Notes under the pieces: model-generated
Told to the model about the DNA's origin: nothing
Databases searched by the model: none
What the model saw: the letters and a program-made list of their open reading frames with translations, nothing else
In this document: in pieces, positions 25,654 through 37,600 of the stretch
How the letters are laid out: every line of letters starts with the position of its first letter
Numbering within the stretch: the stretch's first letter is position 1
Position numbers and translations under genes: made by a program
Assembly: GCA_963930655.1 (NCBI GenBank)
Contig: OZ005611.1
Location: 24,849,001 to 24,913,000, forward strand
Length of the DNA stretch: 64,000 nt
Direction of reading: 5' to 3'
From: Myrica gale
Taxonomy: Eukaryota; Streptophyta; Magnoliopsida; Fagales; Myricaceae

Positions 25654-26051
25654 TAATAGCAAATTAAAAGGAACTAAATACATTATAAGCTTATTAAGAA
25701 AATAACGACTAATCAGTTGATTTATTAAAAAAGAGTGAACACCCAAATGTAGAACTAGAATATTTGATCTTTTTTACTTTTTAATCCATATTTCTTATTC
25801 GTTTTGAAATCCTCCAAAAATAAAGAAATAGAAAAAAAAATAAGCCCATATCTTTGAAGTGCGTATTTGATGACTCTTTTCTCCAGCACAAAAATTGCAT
25901 ATAAAAACTGAACAAAGCTTTTATTTCTCTCTCTCTCTAAAGTATAGAGTTTTACTCGAATGCATACGTATTAAAGGAGATAAATAGTACAATCCTCAAT
26001 GCTCTTCTTTAATTCAGAATATTGGAAGCTCTTCTATTAAGCTTTGGGGGT

Positions 26052-26313
26052 CAGATTGTCGGGTATGGATTCCCTCCGAAGGAGAGATTTCCAAAAGTTA
26101 CCAAATGCATGATTCAGATTAAAAAAGAAACAAATCAACGATTAATATATATCCAAATCATTTAATTAAAAAAAGATTAAAAATGGCTTGTTCTATTCAT
26201 TAAATGAGGTGTACTTATCATAACCGTTGATTTGTTTCTTTTTTAATATGGACTATGTCTTTAGTAGCCTTTGGAAATTCCTCCTTCGGAGGGAATCCGT
26301 TCCCCAGATTGTC
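26052..26313. mobile_element. Mutator-like MITE with 9-bp target duplication
   Basis: Element 26061-26304 (244 bp) lies between two copies of CAGATTGTC (26052-26060 and 26305-26313). Its inverted ends are GGATTCCCTCCGAAGGAG and CTCCTTCGGAGGGAATCC, and inversion goes on inward (GAAACAAATCAACG / CGTTGATTTGTTTC). A 9-bp duplication points to the Mutator superfamily. Non-coding. Confidence 0.85.
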
Positions 26314-28134
26314 AGTCACCCACTTTTAATCGAAAATTACAAATCCGAAAACAGCATGCATGTAGAGAATGAAGAAAACAAGAAAAAAAAAACTTAAAAA
26401 TGAGCGAAACATGTGATCATCCATCAATATCGAGATTCACAAAAAGATTTTATAGTCTAAGGGGGTGCCCATATAAAAATATACTCCCACCCTCCTCGCT
26501 AGTTCCGTGTGTATGTTGCTGAAATAACTCTATTTTTTTTTAGATGTATACATATTTTTGTGCGAAAAAAAAAGAGAGGTAAAAGAAAAAGTCATATTAT
26601 AGTAGTTTGTGGGGACAACAATGTGGGCAACAGTTTTTCCCGGCAGCTTTAAATTCGTACATCCACCTACCTTCCAAAATAAGCCCCTGCACAAAGAAAG
26701 CTGTACTACCTGCAGCCCGGCCGCTGCATGTCATGTGATAAGATCCTCAATTTTTATCATCTACTTATATTAAAGATTGCCCTATCTATCACATATGTGT
26801 CATGGAAGGCATACCGTTAATCCTTTCATTATCAGTTGGTCCAAATATTTTGAGGAATAATAGTATCATTAGGCTTCGAGTAGAGGGGTCTTGATCAAAA
26901 TATTGTGGCACATATGGCCATATTGGTAGCATAAAATTCAAATGAACTCTTCCTTAATTTGATATCTGATCAATTGAGATATATATCTGACATCGTGTGA
27001 TCCCTATCTTTTCACTTAAAAGTATGTCGGTTCATAAAGCTTTTTCTGCTTTTTGAGATTATTAAACAAAGAAATTGAAGGTGAAAGGAAGAAAAGGTTC
27101 GGCAATTACCAAAAAGCTACAATTATAATATGTTAGTTCATAAAGTTTCTTCTGCCTAGGATGCACGACTCTCGACCATGCATGCACAATGAAGGTTGCA
27201 AATCTTTTCATTAATTACTCTTTACAACTCATTATTTCTACCGGTTTTTGACAACTTTTTGTTTCCTTTTTCTTATTGGTCTCTATCGATTGTCTCGTTT
27301 GTCTCGTTTGTTTCTAAAGTGGATTTCTTTTGCGAGATTGTCTCCGAAACAGTGGATTAACTATTCAATCACCATAAATCCATAATTAGTGGACTCAACA
27401 AACGGGATACGCTTGCAAAAGAAAGTGATTACCCAATAGGGAGGGTAATCAAAAATAGCAAAAACTTCGGACTTAAGAATTGTGTCTCGATTTTTGCGTA
27501 AAACCACCCCAATAAAGATGATTCCTAACATCGAGTTAAGCCACCTCCAATTATAAAGCCAGCATTTTACTATATTTATTTTACTATTTAATTTCTTTAT
27601 AATTATTTATTTTTCTTCTTCATTACACTTTTTTTTATAAATTTTTCTCCATGTCTTTGTATTTTTCTTTTTCGAGACTTTGATCCCTTGTCGCATCGTG
27701 TCTCGAGGTGAGCTCTTTCTACTCGTCTTCATAACGAGTGGTTTAAACTTTTATCGTGGGGAACGTCAAGATCGTGAGCTTGCCACATGTTATAAGTCGG
27801 CTTATAACTGTTTAAGAAACATACCGTGGTTTTCCTTTCTTTCGGGCTTGGTGCGATGTGGGCCTGTTATTGTTGTTGGAATTTTCGTATGATCAGTTGA
27901 TTTTGGTTGGATTGATTCAGTTTCGGTAACATCAAGATTAATCCAATTAGAAGACAAACATGTAAGAGTGAGGAGAAATCATATATTACCATTTTGTGAA
28001 ATTGAGGTTTTTAAATCTTAATTAAGGGTAGGTCAGGTAGCAAGTTGAGATTACACGTACCCAAATGATTAAAAAAATTTCAAATATATTTGGAAAAGTA
28101 GAGGTCAATAAGATTACACATACCCAATGTTGCT
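26314..28134. other. AT-rich spacer
   Basis: No gene, RNA gene or clear repeat end. The open frame at 27680-27892 has no recognised domain. Confidence 0.45.
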
Positions 28135-28532
28135 CGTGAAACCTCTTGGATTATTATAAAGCACAGTTCAACATAGTAAGATCCCAATGTGGGACTTGGC
28201 CCCTTATAAAACTCATCTCTCATTCATTCTCATCTCCCACTCCTTGTGGGATTCGGGGTATCACAATCTCTCCTCCTTAAATCCTTAACGTCCTCATCAA
28301 GGCCCATCAAACCCACATTGATGGTTACTAGGACTCCTTTTATACTATTTGTAGCGACCCAAGGACAAGCACTAGCCACATCTGTACTTTGACTTCAAAA
28401 TGACTAGTCAAATTTGCTCTTGAAGCCCCTTGGATTATTATAAAGCACAGTTCAACCTAGTAAGATCTCAATGTGGGACTTGACACTTATAAAACTCATC
28501 TCTCACTCCATGTGAGATTCGGGATATCACAA
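28135..28532 (-). mobile_element. LTR/TRIM-like remnant with two direct repeats
   Basis: Two direct repeats of about 110-130 bp, near 28140-28266 and 28420-28532, share TTGGATTATTATAAAGCACAG, AATGTGGGACTTG, CTTATAAAACTCATCTCTCA and end GGGATATCACA/GGGGTATCACA. Read on the minus strand the repeat opens TGTGATATCCC and holds CAAGTCCCACATTG, the style of plant TRIM and small LTR elements. The roughly 150 bp between them has no coding capacity. Possibly two LTRs of a tiny element; no target duplication was found. Confidence 0.5.
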
Positions 28533-29315
28533 ATGGTCTCGACACTATTACCTACAGTATCAAAGACTATGGGACCATGACCACGTGGTTGATTTTTCTT
28601 GACCCCTGTGTTATTTTTTCCCTTTGGGCAAGTTTTTCCTTCCTTTTTCGAGTTCCACCAAGTAAATATTTGTCAAGTTCTTCTATTACGGGGAAAAATA
28701 TAAGAAAGGGAAGAAAAAAAGAAGAAGAAAAAAACCGGAGAATAAGAAAGAAAGGGTAGTTTCGTCATCACGAGCTTAGTTGCAACTTTCTTCACATAAA
28801 GCAGGGGCCTACCGATAACTCACCGACAGAGTCCAGTAGTCCAGTACTGGAACAATATTATTTATTTGACGAAGATTCGTCAAAAACGACGAATCTACGA
28901 ACGTCGTTCTGCTATACGTTAATTACAAAAGTGGAGCCTCCAACCTTTAGAAAGATTGCATATGACATGTTCTTGCATGTCCACAGCTACATAAACAAAC
29001 CCACGTCTTTTCCATACCTTCTGCGACAAAGACCATCACAGTTCTGTCTATTATATTTTCGAATCGTGACTGAAACATGACCAATCTCGATATCTCGTCT
29101 GTGAGTACGTCTCCAAAAGAAAAAAAGAAGGTTGGAGGCCGGATCACTCCAAGAGGACGATAAGATAATATTACCTACTTGAATATATATAATGATCATA
29201 ATTATCTACAAGCCATTCAAAGTGGACCAATAAATGGAAGAGATTTCTGGCCGGTGCTTCATCACGTTAAGTTGTGATATCATTACGTAATTGGCCTCAA
29301 TCCCATCAATGTATG

Positions 29316-29560
29316 CACTACAAAAAAAAACACCTTTAGTGGCGGTGCATTGAAAAACGTTGGTAAAAGTCCAAAATATGCTGGTAGAACGTCTTCACTA
29401 GCGTTTTTTAGTGGCTTTTGCAGTACGTCGTAATAGGTGAGTCGGGAAAATTTTTGACTAAACGCTGTGAATTAGTCAACCTTTAGTGAAGAACATCCAA
29501 TAGAGTTTTAGAAACGCTCGTGAGAAAAACTAAATTACCAAAATCTTTAGCCGTCGATGG
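29316..29560 (+). mobile_element. CACTA-type transposon end
   Basis: CACTACAAAAAAAAA at 29316 is the typical CACTA terminal inverted repeat, followed by subterminal repeats around GCGTTTTTTAGTGGC and GAAACGCT. The inward boundary is a guess and no matching partner end was established, so this may be a solo end or a short deleted copy. Confidence 0.55.
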
Positions 29561-31091
29561 ACATAAATAATATATGTACATGAGTTTCAACTGTTCATAA
29601 ACCAATATATAAATGCATAACTAGCTACAAGTGTAGACTCACATAAGTATTCATATATATTGAGCTTTCTTGACTAAGAGCCTTCCTCCAGCTCCCATTT
29701 GAATGGGGCCGGGTAAAGGGTGAGGTGTGGGTTCCTGGGTGATCAGTACGTACGTACATGAGGACCAAAGATCTGCATAAAAGAAGAAAAGAATTTGTTG
29801 CGTATATAAGGAGTTTTTTTATATAGTTTGCTTTTGACCCACCAAAACGTATTGTTAATTCTACTAGCTCCACTAGCTCGATTCTAATCCAGATCACATG
29901 ATCATCTCTGCGTGCATGATCCGTGAGAAAATGTATAAGAGGTAGCAAATTGATGCACTTGTGGTGGTAGCCATCAAACCGTCTAACTCTATGATTGAAG
30001 ACAGATATATATATATAAATATATATATAAAAGAGAAAAGGCAGTGACGAGAAAAAAGAGTGCAACTAGTTGAGTTGAGGATAAAACAACAATGCTCATA
30101 AGAATTTGTCAATGTCGACAAAGAAAAACATGGCTAGACAACAGTTAAAGGCTGTCTCAACTTGTCTTGTTCACTTAATAGTTTACTTGCTGTTCTTTGC
30201 ACATCATGCCGATAAGGTGAAAAATTGAGGCAGAGTATACGCTAAGGGATTTTCTTATTTCCTTTTTCCATTTGGCCAAACAAGAGATCAGAAGCGATGT
30301 CGTGTGTCAGTACTCAATCATTGTGTAAAGTTTGGGACAAATTACATCCAGTACGTACGTACTACTTGTTTAATTTGGCTCGCACCTTCTTGTCCCCTTA
30401 TTGAAAAAGACCGGCCTCTTGGTGGGGTGGGGGGCTAGTATTTCCGCTACATATATTTTTTAAACTGTCAAGTACGTACTGCTTAATCTTGTGGCTTTAA
30501 TTGACTTACTGATCAACTGATCACTTTCGTAGAAAGCCACCAAAGGGGGTTCCTGCAAATCGTAGGTCCATGCATGTTCATTTCGAGATCAGTATAATAT
30601 TCGTACGTATGAATTACCTCCTTCCATTTTCCAATTTTGACTCTTGATCAGTATAATATTCGTAATGATGCGCGCTTCTCATGTCTATCACCTTATAATA
30701 TATGTATCGCAGTATCGGATCAATCGATAAAAGGATTTGGAAATTAATGTATTTTACATCATTGACTTGTTATAATAATTAACCTTTAGATCAAACGGTT
30801 AGCATTTGCTGAATCTATAATCAAAATGATGAAGTACAAAATATTGGTTTCGGGCAAACCTAATGAGGGAAAACTATTTTTCCAGTACTTGATTATACTG
30901 CACGTGTCACGTAGTTTCAAGATGATATATATCTCTTATTCCGCGGCCTTTTGATATAATCAACGGCTACGAAATATTATCTGCTTTTAGAAGGAAAGAT
31001 ATATATATATAGCTATATATAATTGTCATATATTTTGCTGGTGAGAAACCATGCTTTGAAAAAATTATTTAAAGAAATAACGGTCACATGA
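29561..31091. other. AT-rich spacer with TA microsatellites
   Basis: Short TA runs and repeated GTACGTAC words. Open frames at 29625-30065 are low-complexity artefacts. No gene is supported. Confidence 0.45.
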
Positions 31092-31318
31092 TATTAGAGT
31101 TATTAATGTTACTAAAGTAATGTGAGCTATAGTAATCAAAGACTTATAAATAAAGTCTCTATCTAATCTTATGTTTACATCAGTGGTGAGTACACAAATC
31201 TGCCCATTTGGGTCTTCCTACAGTGAATGTAAGTAAATGGACCGAACCACTTAAATCTCGTATTTCACTTCTCTCTCCCAGTCTAAATTTTTTTTTCTCT
31301 TTTATTTTAATTTTAACA
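31092..31318 (+). mobile_element. Solo LTR of the non-autonomous LTR family nested at 51.4-52.4 kb
   Basis: It aligns along its whole length with the LTRs at 51383-51620 and 52198-52435: TATTAGAGTTA start, CTTATAAATAAAGTCTCT, CATCTGCCCATTTGGGTCTT, GGACCGAACCACTTAAATCT and a TTTTAACA end. Flanks CATGA and CAGGA fit a degraded 5-bp target duplication. No internal sequence is attached, as expected after LTR-LTR recombination. Confidence 0.8.
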
Positions 31319-32372
31319 CAGGATATATAGTAAATCGATATTGAAAGGCCAAGTTAGCTAGCAAACAACTCGATTGGACGCGCATGTGCCCACTTCCATG
31401 GTGGTAGGGGACACGGGCCAAAATCGCAATCTGACCACATGATTTGTTTTGTATGACATATAACAAATCTCTATGACATCAATATTAACTAATTTAATGA
31501 TTAGTTGTCTTTGATTATGAAGGCAGTTGTAGAAATTAACGTCGTACACGAAGTCCCCATTGCACATGCAGCATTCCATGACCTAAATCAGCACCTCATT
31601 CACTTAAGAGAACTTTCTGGCCAAATCCAAAGGGAATAAAATAATTAGGCGTCCACTTAGTACACCTCTTTAGGCTACACCCTCTATAACGGTTGTGTAC
31701 AGTAGATTCCTTGCGCAATTTGTTATATATATGGTTGCTCTGCTCATATATATATATATATATTCGATCGGGAGCATACCACCTCCAATTAAATTTCAGA
31801 TACTTTCATATTCAAGATAACAATCGTCAGTCATGCCGGTTATTATGAATGTGAACACGACTTGTGGACGATGCCCATCCACAAGTAGATAAAAGCACAA
31901 GTTACAATATCTTCACAATTAACAGGCTTTATATATATATGTTTCTGTACAATATTGGCTCAGTGGTCACACCCCCTCATGCGCCCATGTCTCTTGATCG
32001 TCTGTAATAATTCATTTTGCTGTCTTCAATTTGTCATCTTCTTATTATTGCGTACAACTAGCTAGAACGCTATCTTATAAACAGTCACCCCATATCACCC
32101 CAAAACCCTATGTTCTTTGTCCATGCATACATTAGAAGAGGAGACTGCCAATTGAAAGGCAGAACAATATATATATGATCCATGTCCAGTACCGCTTGAG
32201 ATCCAATAATTTTGATTAATTAATTCTCTTCGCGGGTATAAGAAAAAAGATTGGATTAACGTAAGGAATATCAATTCGGTTTGCCCATTTAGACAATGGT
32301 TATTTTGGGTCAATTTTTTGTCTTTTAAATTTATGGGGATCAATATTGTTGATATTTCTATTCCGTCGCTTG

Positions 32373-32412
<40 letters not shown>

Positions 32413-33651
32413 AGGTCTCTTTATATATATGTATGGGCAAGGCATGATAGTCAATGATCCAAAACAAAGTTAATCATGAGCATCACCTCTTAATTCAAAA
32501 GAAAGTTACCTCTTATGGATGATAGTCAATGATCCAATGGTTATTTTGGGTCAATGTTTTGTATTTTAAATTTATGGGGATCGATATTCTTGATATTTCT
32601 ATCCCGTCGCTATATATATATGGGCAAGGCATGATAGTCAATGATCCAAAACAAAGTTAATCATCATCACCTCTTAATTCAAAAGAAAGTCACCTCTTAT
32701 GCGGTTGAAGTGTTGATTATATGGTACCCAATTCAGTCATCAAATTAATTTGACTTTTCTTGCCCCCTCCTACCACTAGATCTTCCCACCAAAGGCATGC
32801 ACTTTCTTTAATTTCTAGAACATGATCATACTGTGTGAACACAGTTACACAGGGCCGGGCATGTATTTCGCTTGGCTCAGCTGGCATATTGTGAACGTCT
32901 CCTCACGTATCCCTGTCAAAAGACAGCCCACCTTCACCTGTTGATGGTCATGCATCACCGGTAGATACTGTGTACCACATCAGATTAATTGGTCTAAAAG
33001 ATGAAATTGATTGGCCAAGCTACGAGTGTGCGAAATGACGTGTAAGTGATTTGCATAAAAAGTTAGGTTTCTTGTTCTGGTGATCAGGACTTGCTTTTTG
33101 GTTGGTAACAGTTCATAGGAAATTTCTTTTTGTTACACGGAACTTCCATTCTGCTGCACATGAGGTAAATCATATAACCTGACGTGTTTCTCTTTACATA
33201 CTAGTTTACCTACCTTAGTCATGAACGATGTAAGGTGCATATAAACCCATTGGCAGTCAGACAAGAGACATCCTTAAGGGACATGTACAACAAAATTCAC
33301 TATCTTAATTAGCAACTTAATAAAGTGATACAACTCTTATATATATATATATATACAAAAAAATTTGTCGTTTCAATTCATCAAAACGCTGACAATTAAG
33401 ACAACATCTCATGTCAGCATTATTCCTACTCCGCAACTTCTCTTCGTTTTCTTTTTCAAATTCATTGAATGATTAGAATTTGTGGTCATTTTCTAATTCT
33501 AATTACGAAGGAAGTACTCTTCTTAGTGCAAGTATCGTTGTTTCTGCAGACAAGAACAAATTCACTGTGACGAACCCAATTGAGGCTAGTGGCGGAGCCA
33601 AAAATTGATTTTGGGGCCGACTTTGTATAATAATAATTTAATTTTTTAATT
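31319..33651. other. Spacer with local duplication
   Basis: Intergenic sequence with TA microsatellites and the tandem duplication listed separately. No gene is supported. A fragment near 33583-33640 (TAGTGGCGGAGCC..) resembles an hAT end. Confidence 0.45.
32294..32704. repeat. Tandem duplication of about 230 bp with a (TA)n tract
   Basis: Copy 1 (about 32294-32518) and copy 2 (about 32535-32704) share GGTTATTTTGGGTCAAT, TTTAAATTTATGGGGATC, GGGCAAGGCATGATAGTC and CACCTCTTAATTCAAAAG. The copies differ mainly in the (TA)n tract, long in copy 1 (about 32374-32408) and short in copy 2. GATAGTCAATGATCCA occurs three times, a possible slippage or exchange point. Confidence 0.75.
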
Positions 33652-33808
33652 GATCTCCGGTTGAATGCATACATTGTTCCTGCAAGATCAAGACCAATAA
33701 CATGGAAATTAACTACTGAAGTTTGCTTGCTAACTAAGCAGAATGTCAAGAAGTCACATATCAACGTGACTTCAACGAAGCAAATACCAACGAGATTCAT
33801 GTAGTGAA
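33652..33808 (-). pseudogene. Lipase-array relic A0: intron 1 and first bases of exon 2
   Basis: Nearly identical to 41077-41233 of the intact copy B: it covers the end of intron 1, the acceptor (TCTTGCAG) and only the first bases of exon 2. A 4-bp insertion in the exon part (GAACAATG/TATG/CATTC) would shift the frame. On its downstream side it stops abruptly next to an hAT-like GGCGGAGCC sequence. This shows that at least one more gene copy once stood here. Confidence 0.7.
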
Positions 33809-34239
33809 ACCAAAAATTTCACTACCAACGGTTTTTTAGGGCCGGTTTTTGAGTTTTTCGGCAGGAAAATTAAATCAGTTTTTTTGTACTGTGCATGGTA
33901 GCTAGTTCATCCACCATTATAATTGCTTATGGACCACATTTCTAAGAAACGACTAGCACCAACAGTGGAAAAAGGAACACACTTGAAGTGACAATTTGAG
34001 GAAACCAAATCATATAAAATCTAATAGAACTAAACATGTTTGGAAGTAAAGAAAGAGATGTTCATATGCATGTATGGCTAGAACTCTCAATATGATGAGA
34101 GTCGTAGGAAAGCTATGCTGATAAAAGGAAAGTTATTCTGGCATAGTTGCTGTCATGGTGTGAGGGACTTTCCATTCCTTTTAAGGACCAAATTTTGCAT
34201 TTATTTGGAATTCTGACATAGTTTAGTCTTTTGGCTCTA

Positions 34240-34624
34240 GATGATCATAATGACGCAACGTGGATTGGGTGGGAAGATGAGGATTCCACCACTGCTCAAT
34301 TCCATGGGCTCGCTTGAAATGATCTGGCGATCGACCCAGATGATCATAGTCACATTTGTCGAAGGAGATACCATGCTTCTGAATCCCCTCCCAGCGCACC
34401 TGAGACTATACACCTTTTAGAGGTCATCATTGCAACCCTCTCAATATCTACGGCTCCCATCTCAACCATTTTCCTCCTGTTTTCAAAGTACTCAATATAC
34501 TCTGAGCATATACCGTCAGCCGGGTTCACAAACAGGCCGTAAGGAATCCAGTAAGATAACATAGATTGACACTCATGATGTTGGCTACCTTGTACAGCAA
34601 GGGGCGCCACTCCTGCCGTTAAAA
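34240..34624 (-). pseudogene. At4g10955-like lipase copy A, 3' half only
   Basis: Encodes the C-terminal third of the hydrolase seen whole in copy B (VNPADGICSEYIEYFENR.., GALGGDSEAW..). It begins abruptly at about 34624, within the codons matching LTAGVA.., where Gypsy sequence starts, so the GHSLG serine region is missing. A 4-bp deletion near 34363 also shifts the frame just after GGDSEAW. The 3' flank (33985-34240) matches the flanks of copies C and D, so this was a true tandem copy. Confidence 0.8.
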
Positions 34625-37600
34625 TGATGAAACCCAAAGATTGCATACCAAGGACAACTCCTTTCGGGTAGGAGAGACCACAAGAGACGCTAAAAATTTT
34701 CTTATTCCCCAATCGTCGGGCAATTGAGTTTTTAATATACTGAAATATGCCTCTGTTTGGAAACACAAATAGATAACAACTGAACTAATAAATCGTACTG
34801 CACTAAATAAAACCCACAACCAAACACATAAGCAAACACATGGCACAAGCAAATAGACCGATCTACTCCAAATAGCGTGGATTTGGCATGTAGCATCCTC
34901 CAAAGGTAAATTTTTCCATTGAACAAGCGCTTCAGTTAGATACTTGTTGGCCCCTCTTAACCCATCGGTAATCACGAATAGCCTTTGGTTCCAGCTGTGG
35001 TACTCCAGAAAAAGGTGGTAAAGAAGGTTGCAACTCCACCATAGATCCCACCTTTCGCTTGAGCAGGGAGACATGAAATACAAGATGAACTTTTGCCCCC
35101 TTCGGAAGATCCAATCTTTATGCAACGCTTCCAATTTTATCTAACATATGAAATGGCCCAAAAAATTTGCTGGCTAATTTTTGATGTGCACGCCTAAACA
35201 CAGAACTCTGTCTCTAAGGTTGTAGCTTTAGATAGATCCAATCTCCAACTGCAAAATTCACATCCCTTTTCCGAGCGTCAGCCAACTGCTTCATACGATA
35301 TTGGATTTTTCTAGATTAGCCTTGAGTAATTTCAATATCTCATCTCGTTCCATTAATGCTCTATCCACGAGAGAGACTCCAGATAAATAATTGGGTATGA
35401 TAGGTGCTTCTTGACCGTACAATGCCTTGAAATTAAGGAGTCATCCCTATAGACTATGATACATAGTATTATACCAAAATTCAGCCCAAGGCAAGAATTG
35501 TACCCAAGATTTTGGATTCTGACTAACAAAACACCTTAGATATTGTTCCAAACAACGATTGATCACCTTAGTTTGGCCGTCTATTTGAGGGTGATAAGCA
35601 GAACTCATTCTCAGTTGAGTTCCTTGCAACTTGAAAGACTCTTGTCAGAACTTGCTAAGGCTAAGAAAAATTGGATCTCTGTCATATATAATGGAATTAG
35701 GAACACCATGCAATCTCACTATTTGTTGAACAAATATCTCTGCCACATGCTTAGCAGTGTATGGGTGTGTCATTGATATAAAATGAGAGTACTTGGTAAG
35801 CCAATCTACCACAACTATAACAGAATTGCTACCTCCAGAAATAGGCAAGCCATCAATAAAATCCATAGAGAGATCCTCCCATACCTGAGTAGGGATAGGA
35901 AGTGGTTGTAATAGCCCTGCTGGAGATCTCGAATCATTTTTATTCTGTTGGCACACCCCACAAGCTACTACATCATGGAACTCATGCAAGAGCCCCTTAG
36001 AGAAATCCGAATTTGGAGGTATTACAATCCGCCCCTAAAAATATACAAGACCATCACGAAACAAATATGCCATTTGCAGATTTGGACGGTGAGAATTAGC
36101 TTCCTTAAGATCCACCCACAATGAGACTTGGGAGTATGTCAAAGCATATAATACTGGAGTATATCCACGCCTAGACAAAGAATCAGCTGCCGAATTTTCT
36201 ACACCTGGCTTATATATAATTTCATATTCATAACCAAGAAGTTTTGAGACCCATTTTTGGTGCTCTAGAGTCTATATTTTTTGCTCTAAAAAATACTTTA
36301 AACTCCTCTGATCAGTACTAATAATAAACTTGCGTCCCAACAAATAGGGTCTCCACACACACCCATATTGCCTCTAAGATAGCGAGCATCTATTTAGCAT
36401 AAATTGACCACGCCTTCTTAGCTGGCCCCAAAATTTTGCTGAGAAATTGAATTGGTCGCCCTTGTTGAGTTAAAACTGCCCCAATTCCTTCTCCAGAAGC
36501 ATCAGTTTCTTCAACAAAAGTTTCTGAAAAATTAGAAGTGCTAGTACATGAGTAGTTGTCATAGCCTTCTTGAGTGCTTCAAATGCTTTTGTTGCTCCAT
36601 CATTCCGTTGAAATTGACCTTTCTTTAATAATTGAGTAAGGGCACCTGCAATCATCCCATAACCCTTCACAAACTTACGATAATAACCAGTGAGTCCCAA
36701 AAATCCTCTGAGCTCTGTCACATTTTTTGGAACCGACCAATCTTGCATAGCTTCCACCTTTGAATAATCCACAGGCACTCTGAGAGATAATTTGGCCTAG
36801 ATAATCCACTTCTAGTTTCCCAAAAGCACATTTAGATTGTTTGACAAAGAATTTATACTGGTTGAGAATGTAAAAAACTATCTTGAGATGCTCCAAATAT
36901 TTTTTCCACTCTTGACTGTACACAAGAATATCATTGAAAAACACCAAAATGAACTGACGAAGATATGGACGAAAAATCTCGTTCATGGCTGCTTGGAATG
37001 TAGAAGGGGCGTTACACAATCCAAATGGCATTACAAGGTACTTGTAGTGCCCACTGTCAATTGTGAAAGTAGTCTTTGGAATATCATCGGGATGTAGCCT
37101 AATCTGATGGTCAGGGGCGGAGGCAGAAATTTTGTATAGGGGGCAGAAACGAAAATTATACAAGTGAAATCTAAAACCCCCCGTTCTCTATATATTTACC
37201 TCCCACCCTCGAGTGAAAAACCAAGGCAACAAAAACGCGAACACGGTCACATCAGAGATTCAGAAGCAAACAATGGGACAAGGGCAGGAGGTCAAGACCA
37301 AGCCTGAACCCCAAGTTGAAATTCAGGTCTGCTAAATTGTCTCTTTAGAAGTTAATCTTGTCTGTCACCTTCAGTTGTGATCAAAATAGCATTTACTTTT
37401 CGTGCTTCCCGTTTACGGTCAGGGAAGCAGAGTTTTCAAAGTTCTTATTTTGTCAGTTATCCTTCGGCATGGCAGATGTGATGTCTGTGCATGTACCTTC
37501 ATTGAAGACTTACTTCTCTCCTGCTAGAGAAGCACTTACAGGAGTTCCCGTGCAACAAATATGGCTAGATTTGACTCATTTCTGTTTTATCTTCTTTGAT

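Larger units (their letters stand above)
23273..26051. other. PME upstream region and AT-rich spacer
   Basis: The PME promoter should lie just right of 23272; a TATATATAAATATA stretch at 23395-23410 is the only TATA-like candidate. The rest is AT-rich spacer with two repeats listed separately. No gene is supported. Confidence 0.45.

Noticed and set aside
27680..27892. 70-codon frame with hydrophobic end
   Set aside because: No family match that I recognise and no promoter or splice support; expected by chance in a spacer of this size.
29701..29760. Possible tRNA-like G-rich segment
   Set aside because: No cloverleaf arms or GGTTCGAATCC-type T-loop. I found no tRNA gene in the window.
29316..33893. 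A 4.6-kb CACTA element from CACTACAAAAAAA to TTTTTTTGTACTG
   Set aside because: The right end reads TTTTTTTGTACTG, not GTAGTG, the flanks give no 3-bp duplication and no transposase is seen. Only the left end is kept as a feature.
34732..34926. Cys-rich small frame near the Gypsy end
   Set aside because: Lies in decayed Gypsy tail sequence on the same strand; alternate frame of the chromodomain region and inserted AT-rich DNA.
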